The position numbers and the translations under genes were made by a program. Of a stretch of DNA of 64,000 bases, positions 44,606 through 53,809 are shown one piece after another. The DNA comes from Burkholderia sp. Ax-1724 (GTDB lineage Bacteria; Pseudomonadota; Gammaproteobacteria; Burkholderiales; Burkholderiaceae). Where the stretch lies: the NCBI RefSeq assembly GCF_011752995.1, contig NZ_VWWL01000016.1, forward strand, positions 1 to 64,000. Direction: 5' to 3'. Every line of letters begins with the position of its first letter. Positions within the stretch are counted from its first letter, which is position 1. Below the pieces are notes generated by a model. That model worked only from the letters and a program-made list of their open reading frames with translations. It was not told the origin of the DNA and ran no database searches.

Positions 44606-47527
44606 ATGACGACGAATAACCAGAAATGCGCGAACTGTGAGAAGTCCGGGCTGCCGATCTTGCCGGTTCGCTATACCGCACTGCCGAAATACGTGAAGGC
44701 CGGCTTGCCCGCGGGCATCGGCGGCGCACGCGTGACGGACGTCGCGCTCGAAGCGCACCACTACGGCGTGCGTACGCTGCGCGAAGGCTGGGTCTATCTC
44801 TTCTATGAAGCTGGCCCGCGCGGCAGCCGCTACTGGGAAGCGTACAAGGTCACTTCCGACGGACGCCTCTGGAAACAGACGCTGCCCTTATCGCTGGTGC
44901 CCGTGACCGATCCCGCCTGCGCGCAATGCGCGATCGCGGTGCCGATGGACCTCATCGCCATCGAGCACCCCGAGAAATGCACGGGCCGCGTGTTCATCGC
45001 GTTCTCCCAGCATACGTGGCATCAGCAGATTTTCGACCTGTACGCGTCCGACGACACGCTGCGCGAAGCACGCATGCAGTACATCGAGCCGTCAAAGTGG
45101 ATCGGCGGTAGCGCGGACGCGCACCAGCATGCGGTCGCCGCGACCGCGCAGACGATCGACGCCGTGATCGAATACATGCCCGGCTTCGATCCGAAGTCGA
45201 TGGCGCTTCCCGACGACAAGCAGGCCTTCAGCGATGCAACCGGCGCCTACAAGGACGACCTGCTGCAGCATGAAGTGACGCGCTATGCGCCGTTCATCCG
45301 CCAGGCGTCACCGGCTTCCGCCAGCCAGGCGCTCGTGAAGCTGATGCAGCAGATCGGCGCGAAAAACGAGGATGGCGGCAGCGCCGATGCGCATCATCCG
45401 CCGATGTTGCTTGCGTTGTGGGACAGCATCGGCACGGTGCACGAGCTGAACGGTTTCCGCTGCGATCCCGCGTCATGGCTCGATCGCTATGCGACCGGAG
45501 AGCGCCAGCTTCAGGTCGGCGCGCTCAAGGATATCGACACCGCGCACGCGATCGTCCAGTCGCGTACCGAGCAGGCGCTGAACAACCAGGAAGCGCTGGC
45601 AAAGCAGGCGCATTCGATGACGCCGCTCGGCCAGCCGGGCGCGCAAGGCGCGCTCGCCACGCAACGCGCCAAGGCGCTGGCGGGCGCCGACCCGACGCGC
45701 GCGTCGCAGATCAACGCGTATTACGACGACATGGACTGGATGGCCGCCAACAACATTCCCGGCAGCTACCAGACCCGGCTCGTGCAGATGGGCCGCTCCA
45801 CAGCGGCGGGCAGCCCGGGCTCCAGCGTGCCCTATACGGGCACCTATCGCGACCAGATCATGAACGAGGCGCATGCGTACGCGCAGGCGCAGCCCGGTGC
45901 TCACGACCGCAATCTCAAGAGCATGACGACATACAACTGGTCCGATTACGAGGCGCGGCTCAAGCGGACGGATATCGAAAATTTCCGCAAGAAGTACAAC
46001 GCACTGCAGGCGAAGGTGCACGACATCCAGGAAGCGCGTACCGCCGACGTCGGCAAATGGCTGCAGTCGAAGCTGTTCCTCGACACGCTGGAAGACTACG
46101 CCTCAACCGATCTGCGCGACGCGGTGGCCTTCGAGATCGTGATCACCGATGCGCTCGCGGGCATCGGCTCGACGCCCAAGGGCAAGACCGTGCTCGATAC
46201 GCTGGTCACGCACTGGGACCCCGTGCAGCCGGCGAGTCTCATCTGGCGGGTGTTCGCGATGAACCAGAAGGACGCGCGCCAGGAAATGGCTCAGTTGCTG
46301 AAAACGGCGCTCGCCAAAAAGGATACGCCGCTCGAAGCGCCGCCCGGGCAGCCCGCCGCGGGACAGAGCGCGGGAGTGAACGCCGTGATTTCGGCGGCCG
46401 GGTCGCTCAAGACGCTCAACGGCTACTACAAGAATCTCGGCAAACTGGCGCTCGAAACGGACCCGAAAAAGATCACGCCGCTAGGCGGGCTGCTCAAACG
46501 TCTCGAAGTGGACGTGTTCGGGTTGACCGTGGGCGATGCGGTTTTTTCGAAATTCCGCATCAACCAGATGGGCGACTTCGTCGGCGAAAAGATCATTCAG
46601 TCATTGCTGCTGCAACGTGCCGGCATCTCCTATTCCGACGCGATGGCGCTCGTGCGCAAGCAGGCCGAGGTGGAAAAGATCAGCCGTGCCGAAACGATCG
46701 AGCGCCTGTTGAAGACGCGCTCGCTGCTGCGCTCGGCGGCGCCCGCGAATACGCCGAAAGCAACCCAGGCGCTGTATGACGTGTGGAACGGCATGAAGTC
46801 CACCGACGAGGGCATCAAGGCGCTGAGGTCGAGCCGGATTGCCGTGGTGGCGGCGTTGCTGGAGGCGGTCAACTTCTACAAGATCATGTCGGGGACGCAC
46901 GACAAGGATACGACGCTCAAGCTCGTGCAGTCGGGTGCGTCGATGCTGTCGTCGGTCATCACGATTACGATGACGCCGTTTTATGGGGCGCTGAAGAACT
47001 CCATCAAGTCGCAGAGCTGGAAGCTGGTGGGTGGGGGGTTGAGTAGTTTTGGGACGTTTATTTCGGCGTGGATGAGCTTTGAGCAAACCGGCGATAGCCT
47101 CAAAAAGGAACAGTACGACATTGCGGTCCTCAATTTTGGGCAGGCGCTGCTAGGTAGCGCAATGGGTGTAGCAACAGTGATCGACACCATAAGCACCGCA
47201 GCTCCCCTGCTCAAAAGGCTCGCAATCCAGTATGGAACTGACGCGGTGATAGAGGCGGTGGAAACCGTCACCGCGCGCATGGTAGCTTGGGCTGCATTGA
47301 GATCGGTAGGTATGCTGATAGGCTGGGAAGCGACGGTGGGACTGATCGTGCTGCAGACGCTCGCCAGCTGGCTGACGCCCGATGCGCTCGAATCCTGGTG
47401 TTCCCGGTGCGCATTCGGCACTGGACAGGAAACGATACTTCGCGTCGCGGACCATAGCGTCACGCGCTACACGGACCCTTCTCAGCAAGAGAAGGACTAT
47501 GTCGACGCCATGACCAAACTCTCATGA
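44606..47527 (+). CDS. VasX-like (BTH_I2691-type) membrane-active T6SS effector
   Basis: 973 aa. The N-terminus CANCEKSGLPILPVRY, with Cys8-x2-Cys11, is the VasX N-terminal/BTH_I2691 signature, followed by VTDVALEAHHYGVRTLREGWVYLFYE. The middle is long and helical. The last ~300 residues contain several hydrophobic segments (MLSSVITITMTPFYGAL, AVLNFGQALLGSAMGVAT, MVAWAALRSVGMLIGWEA), consistent with pore formation. Predicted to depolarise target membranes. Its stop overlaps the immunity start (ATGA). Base composition drops toward the last 400 bp compared with the GC-rich front, which could mean a swapped toxin end. Confidence 0.88.
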   Translation: MTTNNQKCANCEKSGLPILPVRYTALPKYVKAGLPAGIGGARVTDVALEAHHYGVRTLREGWVYLFYEAGPRGSRYWEAYKVTSDGRLWKQTLPLSLVPVTDPACAQCAIAVPMDLIAIEHPEKCTGRVFIAFSQHTWHQQIFDLYASDDTLREARMQYIEPSKWIGGSADAHQHAVAATAQTIDAVIEYMPGFDPKSMALPDDKQAFSDATGAYKDDLLQHEVTRYAPFIRQASPASASQALVKLMQQIGAKNEDGGSADAHHPPMLLALWDSIGTVHELNGFRCDPASWLDRYATGERQLQVGALKDIDTAHAIVQSRTEQALNNQEALAKQAHSMTPLGQPGAQGALATQRAKALAGADPTRASQINAYYDDMDWMAANNIPGSYQTRLVQMGRSTAAGSPGSSVPYTGTYRDQIMNEAHAYAQAQPGAHDRNLKSMTTYNWSDYEARLKRTDIENFRKKYNALQAKVHDIQEARTADVGKWLQSKLFLDTLEDYASTDLRDAVAFEIVITDALAGIGSTPKGKTVLDTLVTHWDPVQPASLIWRVFAMNQKDARQEMAQLLKTALAKKDTPLEAPPGQPAAGQSAGVNAVISAAGSLKTLNGYYKNLGKLALETDPKKITPLGGLLKRLEVDVFGLTVGDAVFSKFRINQMGDFVGEKIIQSLLLQRAGISYSDAMALVRKQAEVEKISRAETIERLLKTRSLLRSAAPANTPKATQALYDVWNGMKSTDEGIKALRSSRIAVVAALLEAVNFYKIMSGTHDKDTTLKLVQSGASMLSSVITITMTPFYGALKNSIKSQSWKLVGGGLSSFGTFISAWMSFEQTGDSLKKEQYDIAVLNFGQALLGSAMGVATVIDTISTAAPLLKRLAIQYGTDAVIEAVETVTARMVAWAALRSVGMLIGWEATVGLIVLQTLASWLTPDALESWCSRCAFGTGQETILRVADHSVTRYTDPSQQEKDYVDAMTKLS

Positions 47528-48264
47528 AAAAAGACAACTCGACAAAACCCGCTGTACTGTTGAAAGGCGTGATTTCCAATCTCGAACGCTCGAAGCGAAA
47601 CCACGACTTCGTGCTGAGCGAAGTTCAGCACCAACAGGTCGGCGCGACGGCGGTTGCCGCCTCGGCCCTAGGCTTGAGCGCTGCGGGCATCGGCCTGATC
47701 GGCATGGCGGGAAATTCCGCCGAAGAAGCCGATTGGGTCGAGTTCGAGCTCGACGGCAAGCGTATCAAGGGTTGGCTCTGGATGATGCCGATGCGCAATG
47801 GCGATCAGGTCGAGGTCGCCGCCGAGCAGGTCGGGAGCGGGCAGTACATTGCATACGCGGTCAAACGGGACGGCGACGATCTGCTTGCCGTCTACCCACA
47901 CGCTACGGCAGGCAGAAAAGTGCATTATCGAAAGTCCCTCAAGATATGGCTCTGGAGCGCAGCGTTGCTTTATGCGGCAGGGATGATCGTCATGCTGATC
48001 CAGCAAGGCGCGAGTTTTTTCCTGCGCGCGGATATGGTCAAGTTCTTTATTCTGCCCGGGATCGTTTTCTGGCTGCTGATATCGGGCCTCATGGCATTCC
48101 GCATTTCGCGCAAATTCATGGGCTTCGTCAGAATCGCAGAAACGATCTTCGCTACCTTCGGCTGGCCCGACGTCGAAAACATCGATTTGCGGAAAACATC
48201 ACGCGAATCTCGCCGTGAAAACAAACTGCCCAACTTCGGCAACCTGTACTTCCGCTACAAATAA
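47524..48264 (+). CDS. Probable inner-membrane immunity protein of the VasX-like effector
   Basis: 246 aa. One Gly/Ala-rich hydrophobic segment near residues 42-62 (VAASALGLSAAGIGLIGMAG) and two strong membrane helices around 143-160 and 172-190. The region between them binds no known motif. Overlapping the effector gene by 4 bp and being an integral membrane protein are typical of immunity to pore-forming T6SS toxins. The immunity function is inferred from position. Confidence 0.75.
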   Translation: MKKDNSTKPAVLLKGVISNLERSKRNHDFVLSEVQHQQVGATAVAASALGLSAAGIGLIGMAGNSAEEADWVEFELDGKRIKGWLWMMPMRNGDQVEVAAEQVGSGQYIAYAVKRDGDDLLAVYPHATAGRKVHYRKSLKIWLWSAALLYAAGMIVMLIQQGASFFLRADMVKFFILPGIVFWLLISGLMAFRISRKFMGFVRIAETIFATFGWPDVENIDLRKTSRESRRENKLPNFGNLYFRYK

Positions 48265-48295
48265 ACCTCTATCGCACTCGAAAGTCAGACAAAAA

Positions 48296-48547
48296 ATGAT
48301 CGATCTCATTCGTGTCGGCGACGACACCGACCACGGCGGCAAGGTCATCACGGGTTCGTCGACCCTGTGTTTCGACGGTCGTTACGTCGCGCGCAAGGGC
48401 GACGAGGTTTCGTGTCCGCGCCACCCGGACGTGCAGCCGAACACGATAGTGGAAGGCGACGAAACAATGACCGACAACGGCGTTCCGATTGCCCGGCATG
48501 GACATCGGGCCAGTTGTGGCTGTCGTTTGATTTCGAGCCTGCTGTAG
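48296..48547 (+). CDS. PAAR-domain protein (T6SS spike tip)
   Basis: 83 aa, full PAAR domain: MIDLIRVGDDTDHGGKVITGSS, GRYVARKGDEVSCPRHPDV and ITDNGVPIARHGHRASCGC-like end. His/Cys residues suit zinc binding at the tip. Start at 48296, not 48215, which lies inside the immunity gene. Last gene of cassette 2. Confidence 0.92.
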   Translation: MIDLIRVGDDTDHGGKVITGSSTLCFDGRYVARKGDEVSCPRHPDVQPNTIVEGDETMTDNGVPIARHGHRASCGCRLISSLL

Positions 48548-48717
48548 CGGCAAAAGTCGGCACGAGTCGAATTTCGTGCCACCGTCTGCCAGGCCCAAGA
48601 GCACGCGCCGCACACACGAACGAGAGCACAACGCAGCCCCCGACGCAACGATCGGATCATTCCCCGCAATGCGGCAAAACATATGGCGGAAAAGCGCGAA
48701 CTTCGTGCCACCCATAT

Positions 48718-49197
48718 CTACGCGCCCGACGCCCCGGCCACCGCCTCGGACGCTTCGGCTTGCGCGCCCATCGTCACGAGCACGCTGCACGTAACCCGGT
48801 CGAGCAGCAGACCGTCGTTGCGGCTGCCGCCCCACCAGCGCGCGAGTCCGTGGCTACGACGGTGCCCCACCACCACGAGATCGACGTTCAGATCTTTCGC
48901 AAAGAAGGGAATCTGTTCGAGCGGTTCGCCAATCGCGAGATGTCCCGTCGCGTGAATGCCACGTGCGGCGAGTTTCTTCAATCCCTCGTCGAGCAGGCTC
49001 CGCGCCGATTCGTTGATGAAGTCGACCGGCACCGCGGAGGTGATATCCGCGCCCTGCATCCAGGCCGAGTTATTGAGCACGGAAAGCAGATGAACCTGGG
49101 AGTTCAGTTCCTGCGCCAGCGCGGCACCGTCTTTCAGCGCGTGCTGCCCTTCGCGGGTTCCGTCGTAACAGAGAAGAATGCGGTTAAAGCATGCCAT
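48718..49197 (-). CDS. Universal stress protein (UspA family)
   Basis: 159 aa, single USP domain: FNRILLCYDGTREGQHALKDGAALA, then VDLVVVGHRRSHGLARWWGGSRNDGLLLDRVTCSVLV, close to the ATP-binding Gx2Gx9GS pattern. The ATG at 49197 (MACFNRILLC) follows GGGGAA. It is convergent with the PAAR gene. A candidate operator shared with the HPP and MarR genes lies 42-65 bp upstream. Confidence 0.92.
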   Translation of the reverse strand: MACFNRILLCYDGTREGQHALKDGAALAQELNSQVHLLSVLNNSAWMQGADITSAVPVDFINESARSLLDEGLKKLAARGIHATGHLAIGEPLEQIPFFAKDLNVDLVVVGHRRSHGLARWWGGSRNDGLLLDRVTCSVLVTMGAQAEASEAVAGASGA

Positions 49198-49238
49198 AGC
49201 GTTTCCCCTGCACTGCTTTCGCGGCATATGATTAATTC

Positions 49239-49262
49239 ATTATATGTCAGTTTGTGATACAT
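49239..49262 (-). promoter_or_regulatory. Candidate operator upstream of uspA
   Basis: TATATGTCAG-TTT-GTGATACATA is an imperfect inverted repeat whose half-sites resemble the strong palindrome at 51261. The rest of 49198-49426 shows nothing else. Confidence 0.4.
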
Positions 49263-49426
49263 ACGGCACGGCGAGCGGCACGACGCAGACCATCGCGAGA
49301 ACGATCGCGAAACGCCGCCGCGACAACAGCGGCGACAACAGCCGCAACAACCGCCGCCTCATCATCAGGCCTTCGCCAGGCCCGCGTAAAACGGAATGAC
49401 CCATCAGGAAGCCGAATAAAATGCGT

Positions 49427-49744
49427 TCACAGTCCCCAGATAATGTCTGCCTCGCTCTTGCGCGCCTCACGCATCATGTCGAGAAACGGCCATGCGCGTT
49501 GCGAGAGCCGGTTGCGCGAGTCGCGCTGATTGCCGGCCGAGCAGTGCAACGCTTCGAGCGTCGCCTCCGCAGTCGCATCGTCGGAAATCGCGGCTTCGAG
49601 CCGGTCGATCGCGTGGGGCAGTTCGTCGTGCATGATGACGCCGCGCTCGCCGAGCCGCTTGCCGATCAGGCCGAGCAGATATTGCGCGAGGTCCCTGAGC
49701 ATCACGACATCCGGTGACGCCGTCGATTGAAATGTAATCATCAT
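49427..49744 (-). CDS. DUF1840 protein
   Basis: 105 aa: MMITFQSTASPDVVMLRDLAQYLLGLIGKRLGERGVI at the front and a C-terminal MMREARKSEADIIWGL. This is the DUF1840 pattern, cytoplasmic and of unknown function. The ATG at 49744 is preceded by AAGGAG, deciding against 49810. It lies between uspA and the divergent HPP gene. Confidence 0.88.
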   Translation of the reverse strand: MMITFQSTASPDVVMLRDLAQYLLGLIGKRLGERGVIMHDELPHAIDRLEAAISDDATAEATLEALHCSAGNQRDSRNRLSQRAWPFLDMMREARKSEADIIWGL

Positions 49745-49808
49745 GATGGCTCCTTTCCCGATAGACGCGCTGTACCGGCCAGCGGCCCGCACCCGCCCTG
49801 TCGCCATC

Positions 49809-49833
49809 ATTTTATATCACAACATGATGCAAA
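49809..49833 (-). promoter_or_regulatory. Candidate operator upstream of the DUF1840 gene
   Basis: ATTTTATATCA-caaca-TGATGCAAAT, an imperfect inverted repeat with the same ATCA/TGAT half-sites as the 51261 palindrome; 65 bp upstream of the DUF1840 start. Confidence 0.4.
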
Positions 49834-49943
49834 TGCGCGAGGTGCCGTGCGCGGGCATGCACGGTCCGTATCGTCGTTGCGACACTGCGCCGCTGTCAGC
49901 GCCACGCCACAGTTTTGCCGCACTGCGACAAGCCGGCGCCGCG

Positions 49944-49967
49944 TTTTATATCATATTGAAATATAAT
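49944..49967 (+). promoter_or_regulatory. Candidate operator in front of the HPP-CBS gene
   Basis: TTTTATATCA-TAT-TGAAATATAA, an AT-rich imperfect inverted repeat ending 2 bp before the ATG. The position would allow direct steric repression. Confidence 0.4.
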
Positions 49968-49968
49968 C

Positions 49969-51216
49969 ATGACCACAGTGTATTCGCGTTGCCAGGGTTT
50001 CCCCGGTAATGTCGGGCCCGGCATTCTCGACTACTTTCTGATCCTTATCTTGTCCCGCTCCCCCGTCCTTAGCTGGCTGTCCAGTTTCTTCCCCGCACCG
50101 GTCACCGTGAAATGGCACGAGCGTGCGCGATCGTGTCTCGGCGCATTGCTCGGCATCGCCTTCACAGGCGGACTCATGTACCTGCTGCTCGGGCCTGCCG
50201 CGAGCATCCCGCTGCTCGTCGCGCCGATGGGCGCCTCGGCGGTCCTGCTGTTCGCGGTGCCCGCGAGTCCGCTCGCGCAGCCGTGGTCGATTATCGGCGG
50301 CAATCTCGTCTCCGCGACGATCGGCGTGACCTGCGCGAACCTGATCGGCGATCCGACGCTCGCGGCCGCGCTGGCCGTCTCGCTGTCGATCTGCGGCATG
50401 TTCGCGCTGCGCTGCGTACACCCGCCGTCGGGCGCGGTCGCGTTGACGGCCGTGCTCGGCGGCCCCGTCATTCATGTACTCGGCTACCGTTTCGTGCTCG
50501 AACCGATCGCGATCCAGTCAGCCGCGCTGCTGCTCGCGGCACTCGTCTATCACGCCGCCACCGATCACCGCTATCCGCATGCGGGCCGCCAGGATCGCGC
50601 GACGGCCAGCCAGGCCGCCGACGAAGCCTCGCGCGTCGGCTTCGCGCGCGCGGACGTCGAAGCGGTTCTCGCGCGCCGCGGCGAAATGCTCGACATCGAT
50701 CCCGACGATCTCTATTCGCTGCTGCGCGAAACGCAGCTTCAGGCGTTCTCGCGCAGCTTCGACGAACTGCGCTGCGAAGACGTCATGTCGCGCCACGTCG
50801 TATCGGTCTCCGCGGAAACTCGCGCGGCCACCGCCTGGGATCTGTTCAAACGCAACAAGGTGAAAGCGCTGCCGGTCGTCGATGCGGAACAGAAACTGGT
50901 CGGCATCGTCACGCGCGCCGATTTCGTCGACCATCAAAGCTCCGGCGCACTGGCGCCGATCCTCGACTACTTCGACGGCTGGCTGCGCGGCGACGCGTCT
51001 CGCACGCCCAACGTCGGCAGCGTGATGACCACCGAGGTCTGCACCGTCGACGCAAGCGCGCCGATCACCGAACTCGTGCCGATGTTCGCGAACTTCGGCC
51101 ATCACCACGTACCGGTGCTCGATGCGAGCGGGCGCGTGGCCGGCATGATTACGCAAGTCGACCTGATCTCCGGCCTTTACCGGCAAACCATCGCCAAAGC
51201 ACGCCACGCAGCCTAG
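49969..51216 (+). CDS. HPP-family membrane protein with CBS-domain pair
   Basis: 415 aa. HPP domain (about residues 55-190) with the family signature HPPSGAVALTAVLGG in CVHPPSGAVAL and the VAPMGASAVLLFAVPASPLAQPW helix. Two CBS domains follow (about 263-325 and 345-410; VMSRHVVSVSAETRAATAWDLFKRNKVKALPVVD, VMTTEVCTVDASAPITELVPMF). HPP proteins may transport nitrite or other anions, and the CBS pair suggests nucleotide sensing. No ribosome site precedes the ATG at 49969, so the start may be wrong. Confidence 0.88.
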   Translation: MTTVYSRCQGFPGNVGPGILDYFLILILSRSPVLSWLSSFFPAPVTVKWHERARSCLGALLGIAFTGGLMYLLLGPAASIPLLVAPMGASAVLLFAVPASPLAQPWSIIGGNLVSATIGVTCANLIGDPTLAAALAVSLSICGMFALRCVHPPSGAVALTAVLGGPVIHVLGYRFVLEPIAIQSAALLLAALVYHAATDHRYPHAGRQDRATASQAADEASRVGFARADVEAVLARRGEMLDIDPDDLYSLLRETQLQAFSRSFDELRCEDVMSRHVVSVSAETRAATAWDLFKRNKVKALPVVDAEQKLVGIVTRADFVDHQSSGALAPILDYFDGWLRGDASRTPNVGSVMTTEVCTVDASAPITELVPMFANFGHHHVPVLDASGRVAGMITQVDLISGLYRQTIAKARHAA

Positions 51217-51260
51217 ACATACGCGCAACCGGGGTCGCGAATCAAGGCCTTCATTCGACC

Positions 51261-51285
51261 AAATACATCACCATGTGATATATTT
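51261..51285 (+). promoter_or_regulatory. Strong palindromic operator upstream of the marR-clc pair
   Basis: AAATACATCAC-CAT-GTGATATATTT: 11-bp arms matching at 10 positions, ending 28 bp before the MarR start. The best candidate for an autoregulatory MarR site; weaker variants lie before uspA, DUF1840 and HPP. Confidence 0.65.
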
Positions 51286-51313
51286 GAGGTTTTCTCCTCT
51301 CGGCTGATCGCCC

Positions 51314-51730
51314 ATGAAAGTACGAACTCGCAAGCTGAACAAAAGCGACTTCGAGCAACTGTCGGAGTTTCGCTATCAGATGCGGCGCTTCGAGCGGTTC
51401 TCCGAACAGGCCGCGCAAAGCGAAGGCATCACGCCCTTGCAATACCTGCTGCTGCTGCATATCAAGGGCTATCCGGAGCGCGACTGGGCCACCGTCGGCG
51501 AACTCGCGGAGCGCCTGCAGGCGCAGCATCACGGCGTGGTCGCGCTGGTGTCGCGCTGCGAGGCGCTGAATCTCGTGCGCCGTCAGGTCAGCGAAACCGA
51601 TCGGCGCCAGGTTGAAGTACACATCGAAAAAGCCGGCGAGCGGGTACTCGAGCGACTCGCGGAATTGCATCGCGCCGAATTGAAATCGCTCGAAGGCTCT
51701 TTCCAGATTCCACAGATCGACTTCGACTAA
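51314..51730 (+). CDS. MarR-family regulator
   Basis: 138 aa. Winged helix with TPLQYLLLLHIKGYPERDWATVGELAERLQAQHHGVVALVSRCEALNLVRR and a wing (QVSETDRRQVEVHIEKAG). Translationally linked to the ClC gene (2-bp gap). Probably controls itself and clc from the palindrome 28 bp upstream, and perhaps the uspA/DUF1840/HPP genes. Confidence 0.92.
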   Translation: MKVRTRKLNKSDFEQLSEFRYQMRRFERFSEQAAQSEGITPLQYLLLLHIKGYPERDWATVGELAERLQAQHHGVVALVSRCEALNLVRRQVSETDRRQVEVHIEKAGERVLERLAELHRAELKSLEGSFQIPQIDFD

Positions 51731-51732
51731 CT

Positions 51733-53532
51733 ATGAGCATGGATTCCCATAAGCGCGACTTTTCGACCAACGCGAGGTTGCCCGGCATTTTTGCGCTGGC
51801 GGCCGCGATCGGCATGGTCAGCACGCTCGCCGCTTTCGTATTGCTGAACCTGATTCATCTGTTCACCAATCTGTTCTTCTTCGGCACGCTGTCGTTCGCC
51901 GACCGTTCGCCGGCCACCAATACGCTCGGCCTCTGGGTCATCGGCGTGCCGGTGATCGGCGGGCTGATCGTCGGGATGATGGCGCGCTTCGGCTCCGAAA
52001 AAATCCGCGGCCACGGCATTCCCGAGGCGATCGAAGCGATCCTGTTCGGCAAGAGCAAGATGTCGCCGAAAGTCGCGATACTCAAGCCGCTGTCGTCGGG
52101 CATCGTGATCGGCAGCGGCGGACCGTTCGGCGCGGAAGGCCCGATCATCATGACGGGCGGTGCGCTCGGCTCGCTGATCGCGCAGTGCATCAAGGTCACG
52201 TCGGCGGAGCGCAAGACGCTGCTGGTCGCCGGCGCCGCCGCCGGCATGACCGCGGTATTCGGCACGCCGGTGGCGGCCGTGCTGCTGGCGGTCGAACTGC
52301 TGCTGTTCGAATGGCGGCCGCGCAGTTTCCTGCCGGTCGCGGTGGCCTGCGCGGTCGCCGGTTTCGCGCGCGCGATCTTCTTCGGCACGGGTCCGCTGTT
52401 TCCGCTTCAAACCACCACGCCCGACGGCTGGTCGCTGATTTCGTGCCTCGTCGCGGGCGTGCTGTCGGGCGCGCTGGCCTCGGGACTGTCCGCCGCGCTC
52501 TACAAGGTGGAAGACCTGTTCGGCAAGCTGCCGATCCACTGGATGTGGTGGCCGGCGCTCGGCGGCATCGTGGTCGGGATCGGCGGGTGGCTCGAACCGC
52601 GCGCGCTCGGCGTCGGCTACGACGTGATCGGCGATCTGCTGCATCAGCATATCGCGGTGCAGGTCGCGCTTCTGCTGCTCGCCGTGAAGGCGGTGATGTG
52701 GGTCGTCGCGCTCGGCTCGGGCACCTCGGGCGGCGTGCTCGCGCCGCTCCTGATGCTCGGCGCCGGACTCGGCACGGTGCTCTCGCACTGGCTGCCCGGC
52801 AGCGAGCCGGCCTTGTGGCCGCTCGTCTGCATGGCCGCGACGCTCGGCGCCACGCTCGGCGCACCGCTTACGGCCATCGTGTTCGCGTTCGGCCTCACGC
52901 ACGACAGCAACGCGTTGCTGCCGCTTCTGACCGCCACGCTGGTCGCGCACGGCTTTTCGACCATGGTGATGCGCCGCTCGATCATGACCGAGAAAATCGC
53001 GCGCCGCGGTTATCACATCTTTCGCGAGTACGGCGTCGATCCGCTCGAACGCCACTATGTCGACGAGGTGATGACGGCCTCGGTCGAATCGGCCGAGGCG
53101 AGCGCGACGGTCGGCGCCACGCTGCAAACGCTGTTCGGCGCGAACCAGGTGCGCCGCGCCTATCCGGTGGTGCGCGACGGCGCGGTGATCGGCGTGGCCG
53201 ACCGCATGCTGCTCGAACGCTTCTGCGCCGACGACGCGGAGCGCAAACGCGCGCTGCCGCTCGCCGAGGTATTCGCGCAGCACAACACCGCCTTTGCCTT
53301 GCCATCCGAAACATGCCGGCTCGTCGCAACGCGCCTCGCCGTGCTCGGTCTCGAACGCCTTCCGGTGGTCGCCGACCGCAAGAGCATGCGGCTGATCGGC
53401 ATCGTCTCGCGCAGCGATCTGGTCAAGCCGTCGCTCGCGCACTTCGAAGAGGAACACAAGCGGGAACGCTTCAGACGCATCGGGCCGGCGCCCACCAAGC
53501 GGCGTTTCGCGCCGGTTCGCAAAACCGGCTGA
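51733..53532 (+). CDS. ClC-family chloride channel/antiporter with CBS domains
   Basis: 599 aa. About ten to twelve membrane helices to residue ~420. The selectivity regions are GSGGPFGAEGP (gating Glu135 present) and GTSGGVLAPLLMLGAGLG. The cytoplasmic CBS pair (about 440-590) ends with DRKSMRLIGIVSRSDLVKP. It moves chloride, probably in exchange for protons, for acid or osmotic stress. Read-through coupling with the preceding MarR is likely. Confidence 0.93.
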   Translation: MSMDSHKRDFSTNARLPGIFALAAAIGMVSTLAAFVLLNLIHLFTNLFFFGTLSFADRSPATNTLGLWVIGVPVIGGLIVGMMARFGSEKIRGHGIPEAIEAILFGKSKMSPKVAILKPLSSGIVIGSGGPFGAEGPIIMTGGALGSLIAQCIKVTSAERKTLLVAGAAAGMTAVFGTPVAAVLLAVELLLFEWRPRSFLPVAVACAVAGFARAIFFGTGPLFPLQTTTPDGWSLISCLVAGVLSGALASGLSAALYKVEDLFGKLPIHWMWWPALGGIVVGIGGWLEPRALGVGYDVIGDLLHQHIAVQVALLLLAVKAVMWVVALGSGTSGGVLAPLLMLGAGLGTVLSHWLPGSEPALWPLVCMAATLGATLGAPLTAIVFAFGLTHDSNALLPLLTATLVAHGFSTMVMRRSIMTEKIARRGYHIFREYGVDPLERHYVDEVMTASVESAEASATVGATLQTLFGANQVRRAYPVVRDGAVIGVADRMLLERFCADDAERKRALPLAEVFAQHNTAFALPSETCRLVATRLAVLGLERLPVVADRKSMRLIGIVSRSDLVKPSLAHFEEEHKRERFRRIGPAPTKRRFAPVRKTG

Positions 53533-53557
53533 AAAAAGCCGGGATTGGCGATAGCAG

Positions 53558-53589
53558 AAAGGCCGAGGCCAGTGATGGCCTCGGCCTTT
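53558..53589 (+). terminator. Terminator hairpin behind the ClC gene
   Basis: AAAGGCCGAGGCCA (53558-53571) pairs perfectly with TGGCCTCGGCCTTT (53576-53589). The T tract that follows is short (TTTCC), so it may be only moderately efficient. Confidence 0.8.
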
Positions 53590-53809
53590 CCATTTGCAGG
53601 TCCCTGACGCGTTGCGCGGCAAGAAATGGCACCACCGCCCGCACTGCTGTCCGCCGTCCCCTGCTCCGTGAGAGGCATGGATCACGCTTCCCATGAGGCC
53701 CCGATCCGTACCGGACATCATTCCCAAAACCGTATAGGTACTGTACCGGATCACCCCGATAGAATGAGCTTCATCGGTCATTCACCTTTCCGCCGCCACG
53801 GAGCCATTC

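Noticed and set aside
40999..48547. T6SS cassette considered part of a complete T6SS locus
   Set aside because: No tss structural genes (sheath, baseplate, ClpV, TssJLM) occur anywhere in the window.
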